Origin: Raoultibacter massiliensis
Lineage (GTDB): Bacteria; Actinomycetota; Coriobacteriia; Coriobacteriales; Eggerthellaceae
Length of the DNA stretch: 64,000 nt
NCBI RefSeq assembly: GCF_900199545.1
Contig: NZ_LT962670.1
Location: 299,461 to 363,460, forward strand
Direction of reading: 5' to 3'
A program made the translations under genes and the position numbers. Position 1 is the stretch's first letter, and every line of letters starts with the position of its first letter. The notes beneath the pieces were generated by a model that was not told the origin of the DNA, searched no databases, and saw only the letters and a list, made by a program, of their open reading frames with translations. Below, piece by piece: positions 54,796 to 64,000 of the stretch.

Positions 54796-56451
54796 CTACT
54801 CGATGCCGAGTGCGTGATGCGCGGCGATGTAGGCCATCGTGCCGCCGGGGCACAGCGTTGCGCCGCCGCCGAGGTAGGCGCCGCCTGCGATGGAGGCCGT
54901 GCAGTTGCCGCAGGCGTACAGACCGCCGATAACCTCGCCGTCGTTGTTGATAACCTGGGCGTTCTCGTTGATCTTGACGCCGCCGCAGGTGCCGGTCATG
55001 GCGGGCAGGTACACCGCTCCGTAGAACGGGCCCTTCTCGATGGGGCCGATCATCTGGTTTGCCAGGTCGGGACGGTCGATGTTTTTGAGCCACGCGCTCT
55101 TGCTCGACTCTTTTTCGCCACGATGGTAGTCTTCGTCAACGCCGGTTTGCGCATACCCGTTGAACTTGGCGACTTCCGCAACAAGGCCTTCTCTGTCGAT
55201 GCCGAGTTTGTCGGCAAGCTCTTCGATGGTGTCGGCGGATACGAACCACGAATTTTCGCCCTCGTCCATGCTGGGAAGGTTGTAGGTTTCGGTATAGGTT
55301 GAATCGCAGATGAAATAGGCGGGAACATTCTCGTAGGTGAGCGTGTCGGAGCTGAAGTTCTGCATGCTCATGTTGTATACGGGATACGTCGCCGACTCGT
55401 CGCCGAAACGATGCCCTCGGCCGTTGACGATCATGCTGTTCGGGTAGCCGCGATAGCGGTTGAAGTCGTTGCCCTTGATATCGAATTGCACTGATGCCGA
55501 GGGATCGAACGCATCAGGTTTTCCGGGGAAGAAGTTCGGCATGGCCCAGATGAAGCTCATCAACCCGAGTTTGGCGTTGATTCGGCCGGCAGCGCGATGC
55601 CCGTCGCCGGTGTTGGTCTGCGCGGCGTTCGAATAGAAGATGGGCGCGGGAAGGTTCTCGCGCGTCATCTCGGGGTCATGATCGAATCCGCCGGTGCCGA
55701 GCAGCACCGCTTCGGCTTTGATGTTGACCTCCTTGCTTCCCTGCGTCGCCTTGACGCCGATCACGTTGCCCTCTGCATCGGTGTAGAACTCGCTCAAGGC
55801 GGTGCCCATGAGTATCTCGCATCCGCGCTCCTGCAGCTTCGCCTGGATCGCGTTCCAGATATCGCCCGCTTTGCCGCTCTTCACCTTCGAGTTGCGGCCG
55901 TAATTGAGAAATCCCTCGACGTTGTCGTAGTAGTCGTGCGCGCCGCCAACGGCGAATTCGACGCCGGTGGTGTCGCTCAGCCACGACATCATCACGTGTG
56001 CGGTATCCACGAACGCTTCAACGGTCGCCTTGTCGGTACGGCCGCCGCCGCATCCCTCGATATAGGAGATCGCTTCCTCGCGGCTGTCGGTCACGTCGAC
56101 ATCGGATTGCCATTTGTTCATGGGCGTCCAGAAGCCGCCGCCTGAGGTGGTGGAGGTTCCGCCGAAGAGCGCATCGGATTTTTCGATGAGCATAACCGAT
56201 TTGCCCTCGGCGTCGGTTGCGGCGAGGGCGCCGATGGCGGCAGTGCCCGATCCCACGATCAGGAAGTCCACCTCGTGATCCCAGGATGCAGGCGCCGAAG
56301 AACCGCTCTCCGCGCTCGCCTCCCCCGATGCTGCCGGCGAGCATGCGGCAAGGCCCATGCTCGCGCAGGCCATGCCCGCTCCGACGATAAACGCCCTGCG
56401 GCTCAGTCCGCTCGCTTGGCGCTTCGATGCTGTTTGGTTGTTGGTACGCAT
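54796..56451 (-). CDS. Tat-exported FAD-binding oxidoreductase (KstD/fumarate-reductase family)
   Basis: 551 residues. Tat motif SRRAFIVGAGM, lipobox-like GLAAC, then the FAD motif DFLIVGSGTAAIGALAATDA. Family blocks NGRGHRFGDES and GGAYLGGGATLCPGGTMAYIA (quoted in part) close to the C terminus place it with 3-ketosteroid dehydrogenase/urocanate-reductase-like flavoproteins. It acts outside the membrane, probably reducing a conjugated double bond or oxidising a steroid; no cytochrome partner is adjacent. Start ATG 56451 has AAGGAGAAAAGGG upstream; the longer frame to 56829 is not needed. It is divergent from a membrane LuxR regulator that probably controls it, a common pairing in this bacterial group. 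Confidence 0.9.
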   Translation of the reverse strand: MRTNNQTASKRQASGLSRRAFIVGAGMACASMGLAACSPAASGEASAESGSSAPASWDHEVDFLIVGSGTAAIGALAATDAEGKSVMLIEKSDALFGGTSTTSGGGFWTPMNKWQSDVDVTDSREEAISYIEGCGGGRTDKATVEAFVDTAHVMMSWLSDTTGVEFAVGGAHDYYDNVEGFLNYGRNSKVKSGKAGDIWNAIQAKLQERGCEILMGTALSEFYTDAEGNVIGVKATQGSKEVNIKAEAVLLGTGGFDHDPEMTRENLPAPIFYSNAAQTNTGDGHRAAGRINAKLGLMSFIWAMPNFFPGKPDAFDPSASVQFDIKGNDFNRYRGYPNSMIVNGRGHRFGDESATYPVYNMSMQNFSSDTLTYENVPAYFICDSTYTETYNLPSMDEGENSWFVSADTIEELADKLGIDREGLVAEVAKFNGYAQTGVDEDYHRGEKESSKSAWLKNIDRPDLANQMIGPIEKGPFYGAVYLPAMTGTCGGVKINENAQVINNDGEVIGGLYACGNCTASIAGGAYLGGGATLCPGGTMAYIAAHHALGIE

Positions 56452-56674
56452 CCCTTTTCTCCTTCGTATCGTTTGCACGCGGTTGACGGATCGGCGTCGG
56501 ATGCAATAGGATCGATGTTCGCAAAAGCAACCTGAGAAACTGCTTTCCGATCGCGCATCCGAGCGCCAATCCGCCGTGGTATGAGCGTGCCATGGCGCAA
56601 TGCGGGCTGCCATCGCACGCATCATGCGAAATGTCGGCGGCGTGCGTGTCATCCATTTCGAGTGAGGGACTTTC

Positions 56675-58147
56675 ATGAGGGGTTTTCCTGTAGGATCGCA
56701 AAAATCATTCGGTTTCGCTTCGCTTGTTCCCATCGGGCTCATCTCATTCGCGCTCACGCGCGTATGGATGACGCTTGCCATCAACCTCCATATCACGATC
56801 GGCCCGTCGGCCGACGCCGTTGCCGCCATTCAGGCCCTCGTGACCATAACCATCGTTGCCCGGTTCCTCACCGACGCCGTGCTCGTTGCCTTGGGAAGCA
56901 GAATCTCATCGCTCGCATCGCATGCCACGGTTGTCGCCGCCGTGCCCATAGCCCTCTCGTTCGGCACCTTGTTCGTCACGTGCGCCGCCAACGGATGGAT
57001 CGACAGCTTTGCGCTGCTTGCCATCGGCGCTGTTTTCTGCGGCGTGGGCATCGAGGCCTTCTGGCTTTTATGGAGCGAGCTGTTCGTCAAGATGGATTTC
57101 GATGCAGTGAAAACGATCATATTGGCCAAGATCGGCATCGACGCCGTATGCGCGCTTGCTTTGAACTCCATCCCCTTCGACGTTGCTTTTGTAATGTTGA
57201 TCGTCGTGCCGCTGATCTGCCTGGCCGGATATAGGCTAGCTTGGTCGCTTCGAAGGAGCGAGAGCGCTTCCGGTCAGGCAAAACCGTGGAGGAACATATC
57301 GCTTGGGCAATTCGCGCCGATCGGCATCGGTGTTATGCTTCTGTGTTTCGGATTCAACTTCTCCCAATCGGGGTTCCAAGACGCGCTCTCGGGAATCGAC
57401 AATTCGTATACGCTGGGCATTTGGGTGTCTATTCTGGGGCGGTTCGTCACGTTCGCCGTGATGGCCGTTGCGCTGAAATTCATGAAAGATTACCACTTCG
57501 AGGTACTGTTCCGCGCATCGATCCTCATTGCCGCGATTGGCTTTCTTTCCCTCATCCTCCCGTTCGAGGGGAGGTTCGCGTGTTTTTGCGTCGCCGTGAT
57601 CGTTGCGTCGTTCATTGCGGAAAACGCCATCACGTTGCTTACCGTGTATGCGGCGAAGCATGCGACGAATTCGCCGGTGCAAATCCTTGCCTGGGGTCAG
57701 TTGGCGCTTCGCGCGGGAGGCCTGTGCGGCGTTATCGCCGGAAATGCGATTGCGCTCACCATGTCGGCGGGCGTGCATGAAGAGGTGCTGCCGTATTTGG
57801 TGTCGCTCGAGGTGCTGCTGCTCACCTTCGCCGCCATGTACTTCATTCGCGAGCAGAGCGTCAACAAGTTTTTGTGGGAAGTCGTCCCCGAATCGTCTGA
57901 CGAGGAAAGCTCCGATGCTGCAGCGCCTTATACGACGGCGCAGCTTGCCGGTTCGTATGGGCTGACGCAGCGCGAACAGGAAGTGCTGGGATTGCTGCTG
58001 AAAGGTCGCAGCATCCCCTATATCAAGGAGACGCTCTACATCAGCACGAACACCGCCAAAACCCACGTGCGGCATATCTACCAGAAAATGGGGATCCATG
58101 AGAGGCAGGAACTCATAACGCTCGCCAACACGTTTCGCGGCAAATAG
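56675..58147 (+). CDS. LuxR-type regulator with multi-helix membrane domain
   Basis: 490 residues. About twelve hydrophobic helices fill residues 10-400 in an MFS-like arrangement (SLVPIGLISFALTRVW first; ATMYFIREQSVNKFLW last part), then a linker and a C-terminal LuxR/FixJ helix-turn-helix (LTQREQEVLGLLLKGRSIPY, NTAKTHVRHIYQKMGIHERQ). The membrane half presumably senses an extracellular compound. A promoter TTGACG (56483-56488) and TAGGAT (56507-56512) with 18-base spacing lies in the divergent region. It likely regulates the flavoprotein divergent from it. Confidence 0.9.
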   Translation: MRGFPVGSQKSFGFASLVPIGLISFALTRVWMTLAINLHITIGPSADAVAAIQALVTITIVARFLTDAVLVALGSRISSLASHATVVAAVPIALSFGTLFVTCAANGWIDSFALLAIGAVFCGVGIEAFWLLWSELFVKMDFDAVKTIILAKIGIDAVCALALNSIPFDVAFVMLIVVPLICLAGYRLAWSLRRSESASGQAKPWRNISLGQFAPIGIGVMLLCFGFNFSQSGFQDALSGIDNSYTLGIWVSILGRFVTFAVMAVALKFMKDYHFEVLFRASILIAAIGFLSLILPFEGRFACFCVAVIVASFIAENAITLLTVYAAKHATNSPVQILAWGQLALRAGGLCGVIAGNAIALTMSAGVHEEVLPYLVSLEVLLLTFAAMYFIREQSVNKFLWEVVPESSDEESSDAAAPYTTAQLAGSYGLTQREQEVLGLLLKGRSIPYIKETLYISTNTAKTHVRHIYQKMGIHERQELITLANTFRGK

Positions 58148-58404
58148 GGCGGGTTTCTTCCAGGCGCGCTATACTCGTAGTTGAACATGATATGCAGGCG
58201 GCGGCGATCGCCGTGCGCGTGCGCACCCGCGTTCAATGGGAGGAGCCAGGGCGCTACGCAGGGATGACCGACCAACGCGCACGTTCGCGCCCGCGTTCGA
58301 ACGGATGCTAAAGGCGATGCTGACCGGCAGGCGGGTCGCGCGTGCATGCAATTGCACCGCAGATGAGGGCCGAGATGCGGCTCTCGCAAAGACAGGAGCA
58401 CGAT

Positions 58405-59259
58405 ATGACAGAGCAGGATCATGCGGATTTCAGCGATTTCGTTGCAACCATCGCCGCGCTTCGCGCGCCTGACGGCTGCCCGTGGGATCGCGAGCAGACG
58501 CACGGGAGCATCGCGAAGAACATGATCGAAGAAGCATACGAGGCGGTCGACGCAATCGAGGCGAACGATATCGTCCATCTGCGCGAAGAGCTCGGCGACG
58601 TGCTCTTGCAGGTGGTGCTGCAAAGCCAGATCGCTGCCGATGCGGGCGAGTTCACCATCGACGATGTCTGCCGCGATGTGAACGCCAAGATGGTTCGCCG
58701 TCATCCGCACGTGTTCGGGAGGGCGAAAGCCGAGAGCGCGGGCGACGTGCTCGCCTTGTGGGATACCGTCAAACTCGCTGAAAAGGGCGACGCCGATGCG
58801 CAGGCCGAAAGCACAGGCGCTGAGCGCGAAGGCCTGCTCGACAGCGTGCCAACGGCATTTCCCGCGCTTATGCAAGCCCAGAAGATTTCGCGTAAAGCGG
58901 TTTCGGCGGGCTTCGAGTGGGATACGGTCGAAGAGGTGTGGGCCAAGGTCGCCGAGGAAGCGGGCGAGCTGCGCGAAGCGTTCGATGCCGCGCCGAAAAC
59001 GGATAAAGGCACGGTCGCCGAAACCGCCGAGACCGTCGTGGAGCTCGAATTCGGAGACGTGCTGTTCACCTTGGTGAACGTTGCTCGCAAAATGGGCATC
59101 GATGCCGAGAGCGCGCTGCGGGCCAGCTGCGGCAAATTTCGAAACCGCTGGTCGTTTATCGAGGGGGCCGCATGGGCCCAGGGGCGCAAGGTCGAAGAGC
59201 TTTCGATGGACGAGATGCAGGCTTTGTGGGATAAGGCGAAAGAGCGCGAAAGGGAATAG
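58405..59259 (+). CDS. mazG: Nucleoside triphosphate pyrophosphohydrolase MazG
   Basis: 284 residues with two MazG repeats. The N-terminal repeat has LRAPDGCPWDREQTHGSIAK and EEAYEAVDAIE ... LREELGDVLLQVVL (EExxE/D plus ExxD metal motifs); the second has EEVWAKVAEEAGELREAF and VELEFGDVLFTLVNVARKM. It hydrolyses NTPs, including abnormal ones and (p)ppGpp, to the monophosphate and PPi. ATG 58405 has AGGAG seven bases upstream; an earlier in-frame ATG at 58342 lacks one. Confidence 0.93.
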   Translation: MTEQDHADFSDFVATIAALRAPDGCPWDREQTHGSIAKNMIEEAYEAVDAIEANDIVHLREELGDVLLQVVLQSQIAADAGEFTIDDVCRDVNAKMVRRHPHVFGRAKAESAGDVLALWDTVKLAEKGDADAQAESTGAEREGLLDSVPTAFPALMQAQKISRKAVSAGFEWDTVEEVWAKVAEEAGELREAFDAAPKTDKGTVAETAETVVELEFGDVLFTLVNVARKMGIDAESALRASCGKFRNRWSFIEGAAWAQGRKVEELSMDEMQALWDKAKERERE

Positions 59260-59385
59260 CCAACCGGCGGTTGATTGCCCGACTGTCGCAAGTGTTTGTA
59301 TAGCGAACGGCCTCGATGAGCGGTATCATATAAAACCTATTTAGTCAGCGTTGCAAACGCAGAGACGAGGAGGCGCTCGATACCG

Positions 59386-62300
59386 GTGGGTGACCCATAT
59401 GCACACGGGGCAAAGCGACTCAAAAAGCCGTTTGCCGAACAGGTTGCGGCGGCTTCTCGCAACGATGCGATTACGGGGCTCTACGATGCCGACGGCTTTG
59501 CCGATACGGTGCGTCGTCTGCTCGAAGAGAACCCGCAGACCGAGTTCATCATCGTCTACGGCGATCTGGATCGGTTCAAGGTCTTCAACGATCTGTACGG
59601 AGCAAAGGCAGGCGACGATTTGCTCGCGGCCGTCGGCAGGATGATCGCCGACAGGCTGCCCGAGCACGCCGTGTCGGCCCGCCTGCGCGCCGATCACTTT
59701 GTTTGCTGCATGCCCAAGGAATCGTTCGATCCCGTCTTGTTCCTCGCCGAACTCGATGTTTGGCTTGCCGCCTACCCTGTCGACTTCGCCTTTTTCGTGC
59801 GCTTGGGCATCTATGCGATCGATGATCCCGCACTCGATGTCGCGCGCATGTGCGATCGGGCGCTTCTCGCCCTGCACGAAGCGAAGAAAGGAGCCGGCGC
59901 AAGCAGCTGCGCGCGCTACGACGACAGTTTGCGCGACACGCTGCTCAAGGAGCAGGAGATGGTGGGGGATATGGCGAACGCTTTGGAACAAGGGCAGTTC
60001 GGTCCGTTTTTCCAACCCCAGTACCGTTATTCCGACGGATCGATAGTCGGGGCCGAGGTTTTGGCGCGGTGGAAGCACCCTGTGAGAGGTTTGGTGGGCC
60101 CCGGCGAGTTCATTCCCATATTCGAACGCAACGGCCTTGTCGCGAAGCTCGATTTCTATCTGTGGGAAGCGGCTTGCAAGGCGCTGCGCTCGTGGCTCGA
60201 CGACAAGACGATAGAGCGGGTGCCTCCCTTGGCGGTGAACATATCGCGCGTCGACATCTACCGCGACGACCTATGCGATTTTCTCAAATTGCTGGTCAAG
60301 CGCTACGATATCGCTCCGGATCTGCTTCATCTCGAAATAACCGAGAGCGCATACATGGAGGCGCCCGAACAGCTGATCGGCGTTGTCGCCGAGCTGCGCG
60401 AAGCCGGTTTCAGCGTTGCCATGGACGATTTCGGCAGCGGGTACTCTTCGCTCAACACGCTCAACGACGTGCCGGTCGATGTCCTCAAGCTCGATATGGG
60501 CTTCCTTGAGGCACGCAACGATACGCGCGGCGGCATCATCCTCGCTTCGATCGTCCGCATGGCCCGCTGGCTCGATCTGCCCGTTATCGCCGAGGGCGTG
60601 GAAACGCAATATCAGGCCGATTACCTGGCGGGAATCGGATGCGATGTCATGCAGGGGTACTTGTTCGCCAAGCCGCTTGATCGCGATGATTACGAGAGTC
60701 TGCTGGTCGGGCAATCGAGCGGAGCCGCCGGCCCGCATATGGGAGAAGAGGTTGAAGACGTCATACCCGATGTGTGGGATGCCGATTCCCATTTTGCGCT
60801 TCTGTTCAACAGGTTCGTGGGGCCTGCCGTGTTGGCGGAATACAGCCTTGCCAACCAAAATCTTGAAATCATCAGAGGAAACGATGCGTTTCGCAGCTGG
60901 TTCAGCGGACGGTTCACCGAGAAGGTGGGGTGGAGCGTCCGGTTCCTCACCGAGCTTTCCGACGGCGATCGCATGGCGGCCGAAGCAACGATAGAGCAGG
61001 TGGCTCGCAGCGGCGAGAGCGGCGAATGCGAGGTGAGGGTTTGCGGCGAAGGCGGCGAGAAGGCGTGGGTCCGCATTCGCGTGCGGGCGCTGGCTCGGAC
61101 GTCGGATGTGTGCTCGCTGTTCCTGCAGTTCGAGCAAACGTCCGAACCGCAGGTGCTGCGGGATCGGCTGAGGGCGACCATCGACAGCATTCCCGGCGGC
61201 ATACTGTTCCTCGAGATCGGCAGGGGTTCGGCGAAGCTGCTCGACTTCAGCGACGCTGCAGCGGAGATGTCCGATTGCACGCGGGAGGAATTCGAAGAGG
61301 CTGCGCAGCCCGATGTGAGGAGCATCGTCGTCAAGCGGGACCGAAAATTCATCGAAGCCGGCATCGATGACATGCGAAATGGCTCCGATCGGTTTGCATG
61401 CACGGTTCGCATTTACGGGAAGAAGGGCGGCATCCGCTGGGTGCATGTATCCTCTTCTGTCATGTACCGCGATGAGGAAACGCTCTGCATCGCGGCGGTC
61501 CTCATCGACGTCACGAAAGACAAAGAGGTACAGCAGCGGGTGAAGTTGCAGGCGGCAACCCAGATGCGTCTATACGATGCCATGCCCTGCGGCATCTTGC
61601 GCTATGCCGCCGAAGGCTCTCTCAAGCTGGTTTCGATCAACCGCACGGGATGCGAGATGTTCGGGTGCGCCAACAGCGACGAGTTCTTCGAAATGGTGGG
61701 CGACGACGTGTTCGGGCCGCTCGCGCCGGAAAGCAAAGACGATCAGCTCGCCGCCCTCGAAGAACTCAAGCGCGGCACCTCGTCCATCATGCCGTTCGAA
61801 TGCAGGGCAATGCGCAAAGACGGATCGATGATCTGGATCGAGGGCTATTCCTCGCTGACCGAAGGCGAGGACGGAACACCGCTTGTTCAAGCTGCGTTCA
61901 ACGATGTATCGCATCAACGGCTCGAGGAGCATGAGCGCGACATGCGGCGCTACTCTTCGGTGCTGTGCTCGGTGTACGACGAGGTTCTCGAATACGATTG
62001 CGTGCAGAACACGTGCCGCGTCGTGTACTCCGCGCACAGGCCATCGGCGAATGCCGAACCCATCCCGATGAAGCTGGCGATCGAGCGATGGTCGAAGCAC
62101 ATTCCCGAAAAATCGGATCGGGACAAGCTGCGCGCCGCCCTCGAGGCCTGTTCGGGCACCTCTGGGCGGGAGCCGTTCGTGTGCTCGTACCGTCTGATGG
62201 CAGGGGGTAAGGCCGTTTGGTGCCAATCGACGTTCCTGCGCGTTTCGGATGATTTCGTGCTGTGGTGCAACAAAGACGTGAGCGAACACGTATCGGCCGA

Positions 62301-63603
62301 AGATCGCCGCATGATCGCGCGCGTTTCCGATATCGTCGGCAAGCTGCCGGTCGGCATCGGCGTCTACCGCTACACCGACGAGGGCGTGTATCCTTTTTAC
62401 GTAAGCGATCTCATGTGCTCGATGTTCGGTCGCGAGCGATCCGAATACAACGAGATCATCGAAACGGGTTCGGCCCTATCGGTGCTGCCGGTATTCTTGG
62501 ACGCGGGCGGCGGGATCGCCATCGGGGATATCGTGCAAAACGGCATCGACGTCGAACTTGAAACGAAGCGTCTCGACGGTACGTCGATCAACGTCCACGT
62601 GCAAGGCCGTGCGGTGCGCGAAGGCGAGGGCTTCGAGGCGGGCGACGGCGAGGGCGTGTTCATCTACGTCGTCGCAACCGACGTCACCGAAGCGGTTCGC
62701 GAGCGCCGCGCTGCGGCGTGGCTCAACGAGCGCTATCGGATTCTCAGCGAAATGACCCATGCGATCAGCTTCGACTACGATTTCGAGAGCGATACCGTGT
62801 ACTTCTACATCGATCGCACCGGAAGCGGGATGGAGGCGCAGGTCATACCCCGTTACTTTGAGACCTTGTCCAAATCGCGCTGCGGCGTCGTCCATCCCGA
62901 CAGCATCGATACCGTGCATGCGATGTTCGAACGGGTGCGCAACGGCGCGGAAAGCGGCGCCATCGAATACCAGGCCGATTACTACGGTCGCGGTTACGAG
63001 TGGTATCGCACCAATCTGTTCGTGGTGAGCGACGATGCTGGATCGCGCCACTTGGTGGGATTGATCGAAAGCATCCAAAACGAATTCGTTTTGCGCCGCC
63101 GCGCGGAGCTCGATGAAACGACTGGGCTTACCAACCACGCTACGGCGAAGGACCTCGTCAACCTTGCCCTGTCCGATCCGCAGGTTCGCGGATCGAGCGT
63201 TTGCGCCGTTCTCGACATCGACGATTTCAAGCTGGTGAACGATACGTGCGGCCATATCGAGGGCGATGCGCTGCTCCATGAAGTGGGTACGGTGCTCATT
63301 TCGAGCTTCCGCGAAAGCGATATTCTCGGACGCGTAGGCGGCGACGAGTTCATGCTGCTGCTCAAGAACATCGAACTCGAAGACGCCCTGAGCAAGTTGC
63401 GGGGTGTGGCGGATCGCATCTCGGAGTATGTGTTGCCCAAGCTGGATGCATCGCCCTCCTTGAGCATCGGAGTATACGCGATCGGCGAAGACGATCTGAC
63501 GTACCGCGATGCGTTCGTGAAGGCGGATGACGCTCTGTACCGCGCAAAACGGGCTGGCAAGAACCGCATCGTGGTGTATCAGCCCAACTGCATGCCGGAG
63601 TGA
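59386..63603 (+). CDS. GGDEF-EAL-multi-PAS-GGDEF cyclic-di-GMP protein
   Basis: 1405 residues, cytoplasmic. Order: a degenerate GGDEF (about 30-170; the motif position reads RADHF), an EAL phosphodiesterase with intact catalytic set (EVLAR at 224, LEITESAYME, MDDFGSGYSSL, VLKLDMGF, AEGVETQ), a long middle with several PAS-like segments (about 480-1230), and a C-terminal GGDEF with canonical GRVGGDEFMLL near 1315 and an RxxD inhibitory site (RESD) five residues before it. So it may both make and break cyclic di-GMP, each gated by PAS ligands. It starts at GTG 59386 after GAGGAGG (spacing 12, rather long). No partner genes are seen. Confidence 0.9.
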   Translation: MGDPYAHGAKRLKKPFAEQVAAASRNDAITGLYDADGFADTVRRLLEENPQTEFIIVYGDLDRFKVFNDLYGAKAGDDLLAAVGRMIADRLPEHAVSARLRADHFVCCMPKESFDPVLFLAELDVWLAAYPVDFAFFVRLGIYAIDDPALDVARMCDRALLALHEAKKGAGASSCARYDDSLRDTLLKEQEMVGDMANALEQGQFGPFFQPQYRYSDGSIVGAEVLARWKHPVRGLVGPGEFIPIFERNGLVAKLDFYLWEAACKALRSWLDDKTIERVPPLAVNISRVDIYRDDLCDFLKLLVKRYDIAPDLLHLEITESAYMEAPEQLIGVVAELREAGFSVAMDDFGSGYSSLNTLNDVPVDVLKLDMGFLEARNDTRGGIILASIVRMARWLDLPVIAEGVETQYQADYLAGIGCDVMQGYLFAKPLDRDDYESLLVGQSSGAAGPHMGEEVEDVIPDVWDADSHFALLFNRFVGPAVLAEYSLANQNLEIIRGNDAFRSWFSGRFTEKVGWSVRFLTELSDGDRMAAEATIEQVARSGESGECEVRVCGEGGEKAWVRIRVRALARTSDVCSLFLQFEQTSEPQVLRDRLRATIDSIPGGILFLEIGRGSAKLLDFSDAAAEMSDCTREEFEEAAQPDVRSIVVKRDRKFIEAGIDDMRNGSDRFACTVRIYGKKGGIRWVHVSSSVMYRDEETLCIAAVLIDVTKDKEVQQRVKLQAATQMRLYDAMPCGILRYAAEGSLKLVSINRTGCEMFGCANSDEFFEMVGDDVFGPLAPESKDDQLAALEELKRGTSSIMPFECRAMRKDGSMIWIEGYSSLTEGEDGTPLVQAAFNDVSHQRLEEHERDMRRYSSVLCSVYDEVLEYDCVQNTCRVVYSAHRPSANAEPIPMKLAIERWSKHIPEKSDRDKLRAALEACSGTSGREPFVCSYRLMAGGKAVWCQSTFLRVSDDFVLWCNKDVSEHVSAEDRRMIARVSDIVGKLPVGIGVYRYTDEGVYPFYVSDLMCSMFGRERSEYNEIIETGSALSVLPVFLDAGGGIAIGDIVQNGIDVELETKRLDGTSINVHVQGRAVREGEGFEAGDGEGVFIYVVATDVTEAVRERRAAAWLNERYRILSEMTHAISFDYDFESDTVYFYIDRTGSGMEAQVIPRYFETLSKSRCGVVHPDSIDTVHAMFERVRNGAESGAIEYQADYYGRGYEWYRTNLFVVSDDAGSRHLVGLIESIQNEFVLRRRAELDETTGLTNHATAKDLVNLALSDPQVRGSSVCAVLDIDDFKLVNDTCGHIEGDALLHEVGTVLISSFRESDILGRVGGDEFMLLLKNIELEDALSKLRGVADRISEYVLPKLDASPSLSIGVYAIGEDDLTYRDAFVKADDALYRAKRAGKNRIVVYQPNCMPE

Positions 63604-63760
63604 TGCCCAAACGCCGCAAGCTCCCGACAAACCTAAAGATTTGCTGACAATTGGGCCGAGGGCAAGCTTGGAGCGCCGATACTTCGGTATGCTGGAGCGT
63701 ACTGACGCACATGCGTGCACGGATGCGATCCGTGCCACCGTATAACGATAGGCGGGTTAC

Positions 63761-64000
63761 ATGGGAAATACGGTATCGGCCGAGCCGGAGCTCGACCTTG
63801 CGGTAGCCGAAGGAAGCGAGATCCTCAAATCGCGCAACCTGACGATCGACGACATCAAGAGGATGCGCGATCTCGAAAGCGCAACGCGCGGCATCATGCA
63901 GAAATACCACGCGGCGATGCGTCAGATGGAGGTGCGCTTCGAAATCATCGACGCCGACCTGAGTGCAAGGCAGAACCGCAACCCCATACACCACGTCGAG
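63761..64000 (+). CDS. RelQ/YjbM-like small (p)ppGpp synthetase, 5' part
   Basis: The first 80 codons are in the window; it runs off the end. The segment YHAAMRQMEVRFEIIDADLS and NPIHHVE matches the start of small alarmone synthetases, which make (p)ppGpp from ATP and GTP/GDP; the catalytic part lies beyond the window. Start ATG 63761 follows a weak AGGCGGG. A hairpin GCACGGAT-GCG-ATCCGTGC at 63717-63735 lies in its leader. MazG two genes upstream can act on the same nucleotides. Confidence 0.85.
   Translation, partial: MGNTVSAEPELDLAVAEGSEILKSRNLTIDDIKRMRDLESATRGIMQKYHAAMRQMEVRFEIIDADLSARQNRNPIHHVE

Overview
The window looks like a chromosomal segment of an anaerobic actinobacterium of the Eggerthellaceae type (class Coriobacteriia). 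This is inferred from gene content, not from a marker gene. The signs are several Tat-exported lipoprotein flavoproteins and molybdopterin oxidoreductases with ferredoxin-like partners, a LuxR regulator whose N-terminal half is a multi-helix membrane domain, a LAXTG sorting signal, an actinobacterial-type SOS box, and moderately high GC with frequent GTG/TTG starts. No ribosomal RNA is present. One tRNA (initiator Met) is.

Layout. 215-2521: a six-haem lipoprotein cytochrome and a Tat flavoprotein reductase, probably one exported electron-transfer pair. 2813-6243: a CNNM/HlyC-type membrane protein, two tandem amidohydrolase paralogues and the initiator tRNA with its promoter and terminator. 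6666-10349: a large wall-anchored beta-helix surface protein. 10428-11180: a solo IS200-type insertion sequence. 11239-17721: a small DUF4177-like protein, a MATE exporter, a DUF3810 protein, an SOS-boxed Y-family polymerase with a YolD-like partner, and an MFS transporter. 17861-21662: a DMSO-reductase-family molybdoenzyme, its Fe-S partner and a Crp/Fnr regulator. 21737-26490: bacterioferritin, a DHA2 exporter, FabH, a NYN-domain protein and a minimal zincin. 26571-34971: a complete type I-C CRISPR-Cas locus (cas3-cas5-cas8c-cas7-cas4-cas1-cas2, then eight repeats and seven spacers). 35158-42893: a MarR regulator, a universal stress protein, an SMR (Gdx/SugE-like) exporter behind a terminator-bearing leader, a 5'-nucleotidase lipoprotein, a second DHA2 exporter, a frameshifted xanthine phosphoribosyltransferase, a DUF2064 protein and an isochorismatase-fold hydrolase. 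42997-45369: a divergent Crp/Fnr regulator and hybrid cluster protein Hcp. 45842-53133: a haem-binding sensor kinase and response regulator, then a second molybdoenzyme operon. 53624-58147: a ferritin-like/VIT fusion, and a KstD-like flavoprotein divergent from a membrane LuxR regulator. 58405-64000: MazG, a 1405-residue GGDEF-EAL-PAS-GGDEF protein and the start of a RelQ-like (p)ppGpp synthetase.

The most informative part is 45842-53133. The kinase carries a CXXCH haem motif in its extracytoplasmic domain. Between its response regulator and the molybdoenzyme lie GTTAAT-type direct repeats at exact 11-base steps (48300-48349), as expected for an OmpR-family binding array. The operon that should be controlled is damaged twice: a one-base frameshift in a G6 tract in the catalytic subunit, and an in-frame TGA at codon 56 of the TorD-like chaperone. 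Either the operon is decaying, or these are assembly errors, or in the TorD case a recoding event. A third indel in a G tract breaks xpt, so read-level checks matter.

I did not find a system that I can call wholly undescribed. The best candidates for new biology are the haem-sensor/phased-operator/molybdoenzyme unit, the unassigned regulatory leader in front of the SMR exporter, and the exported reductases of unknown substrate.
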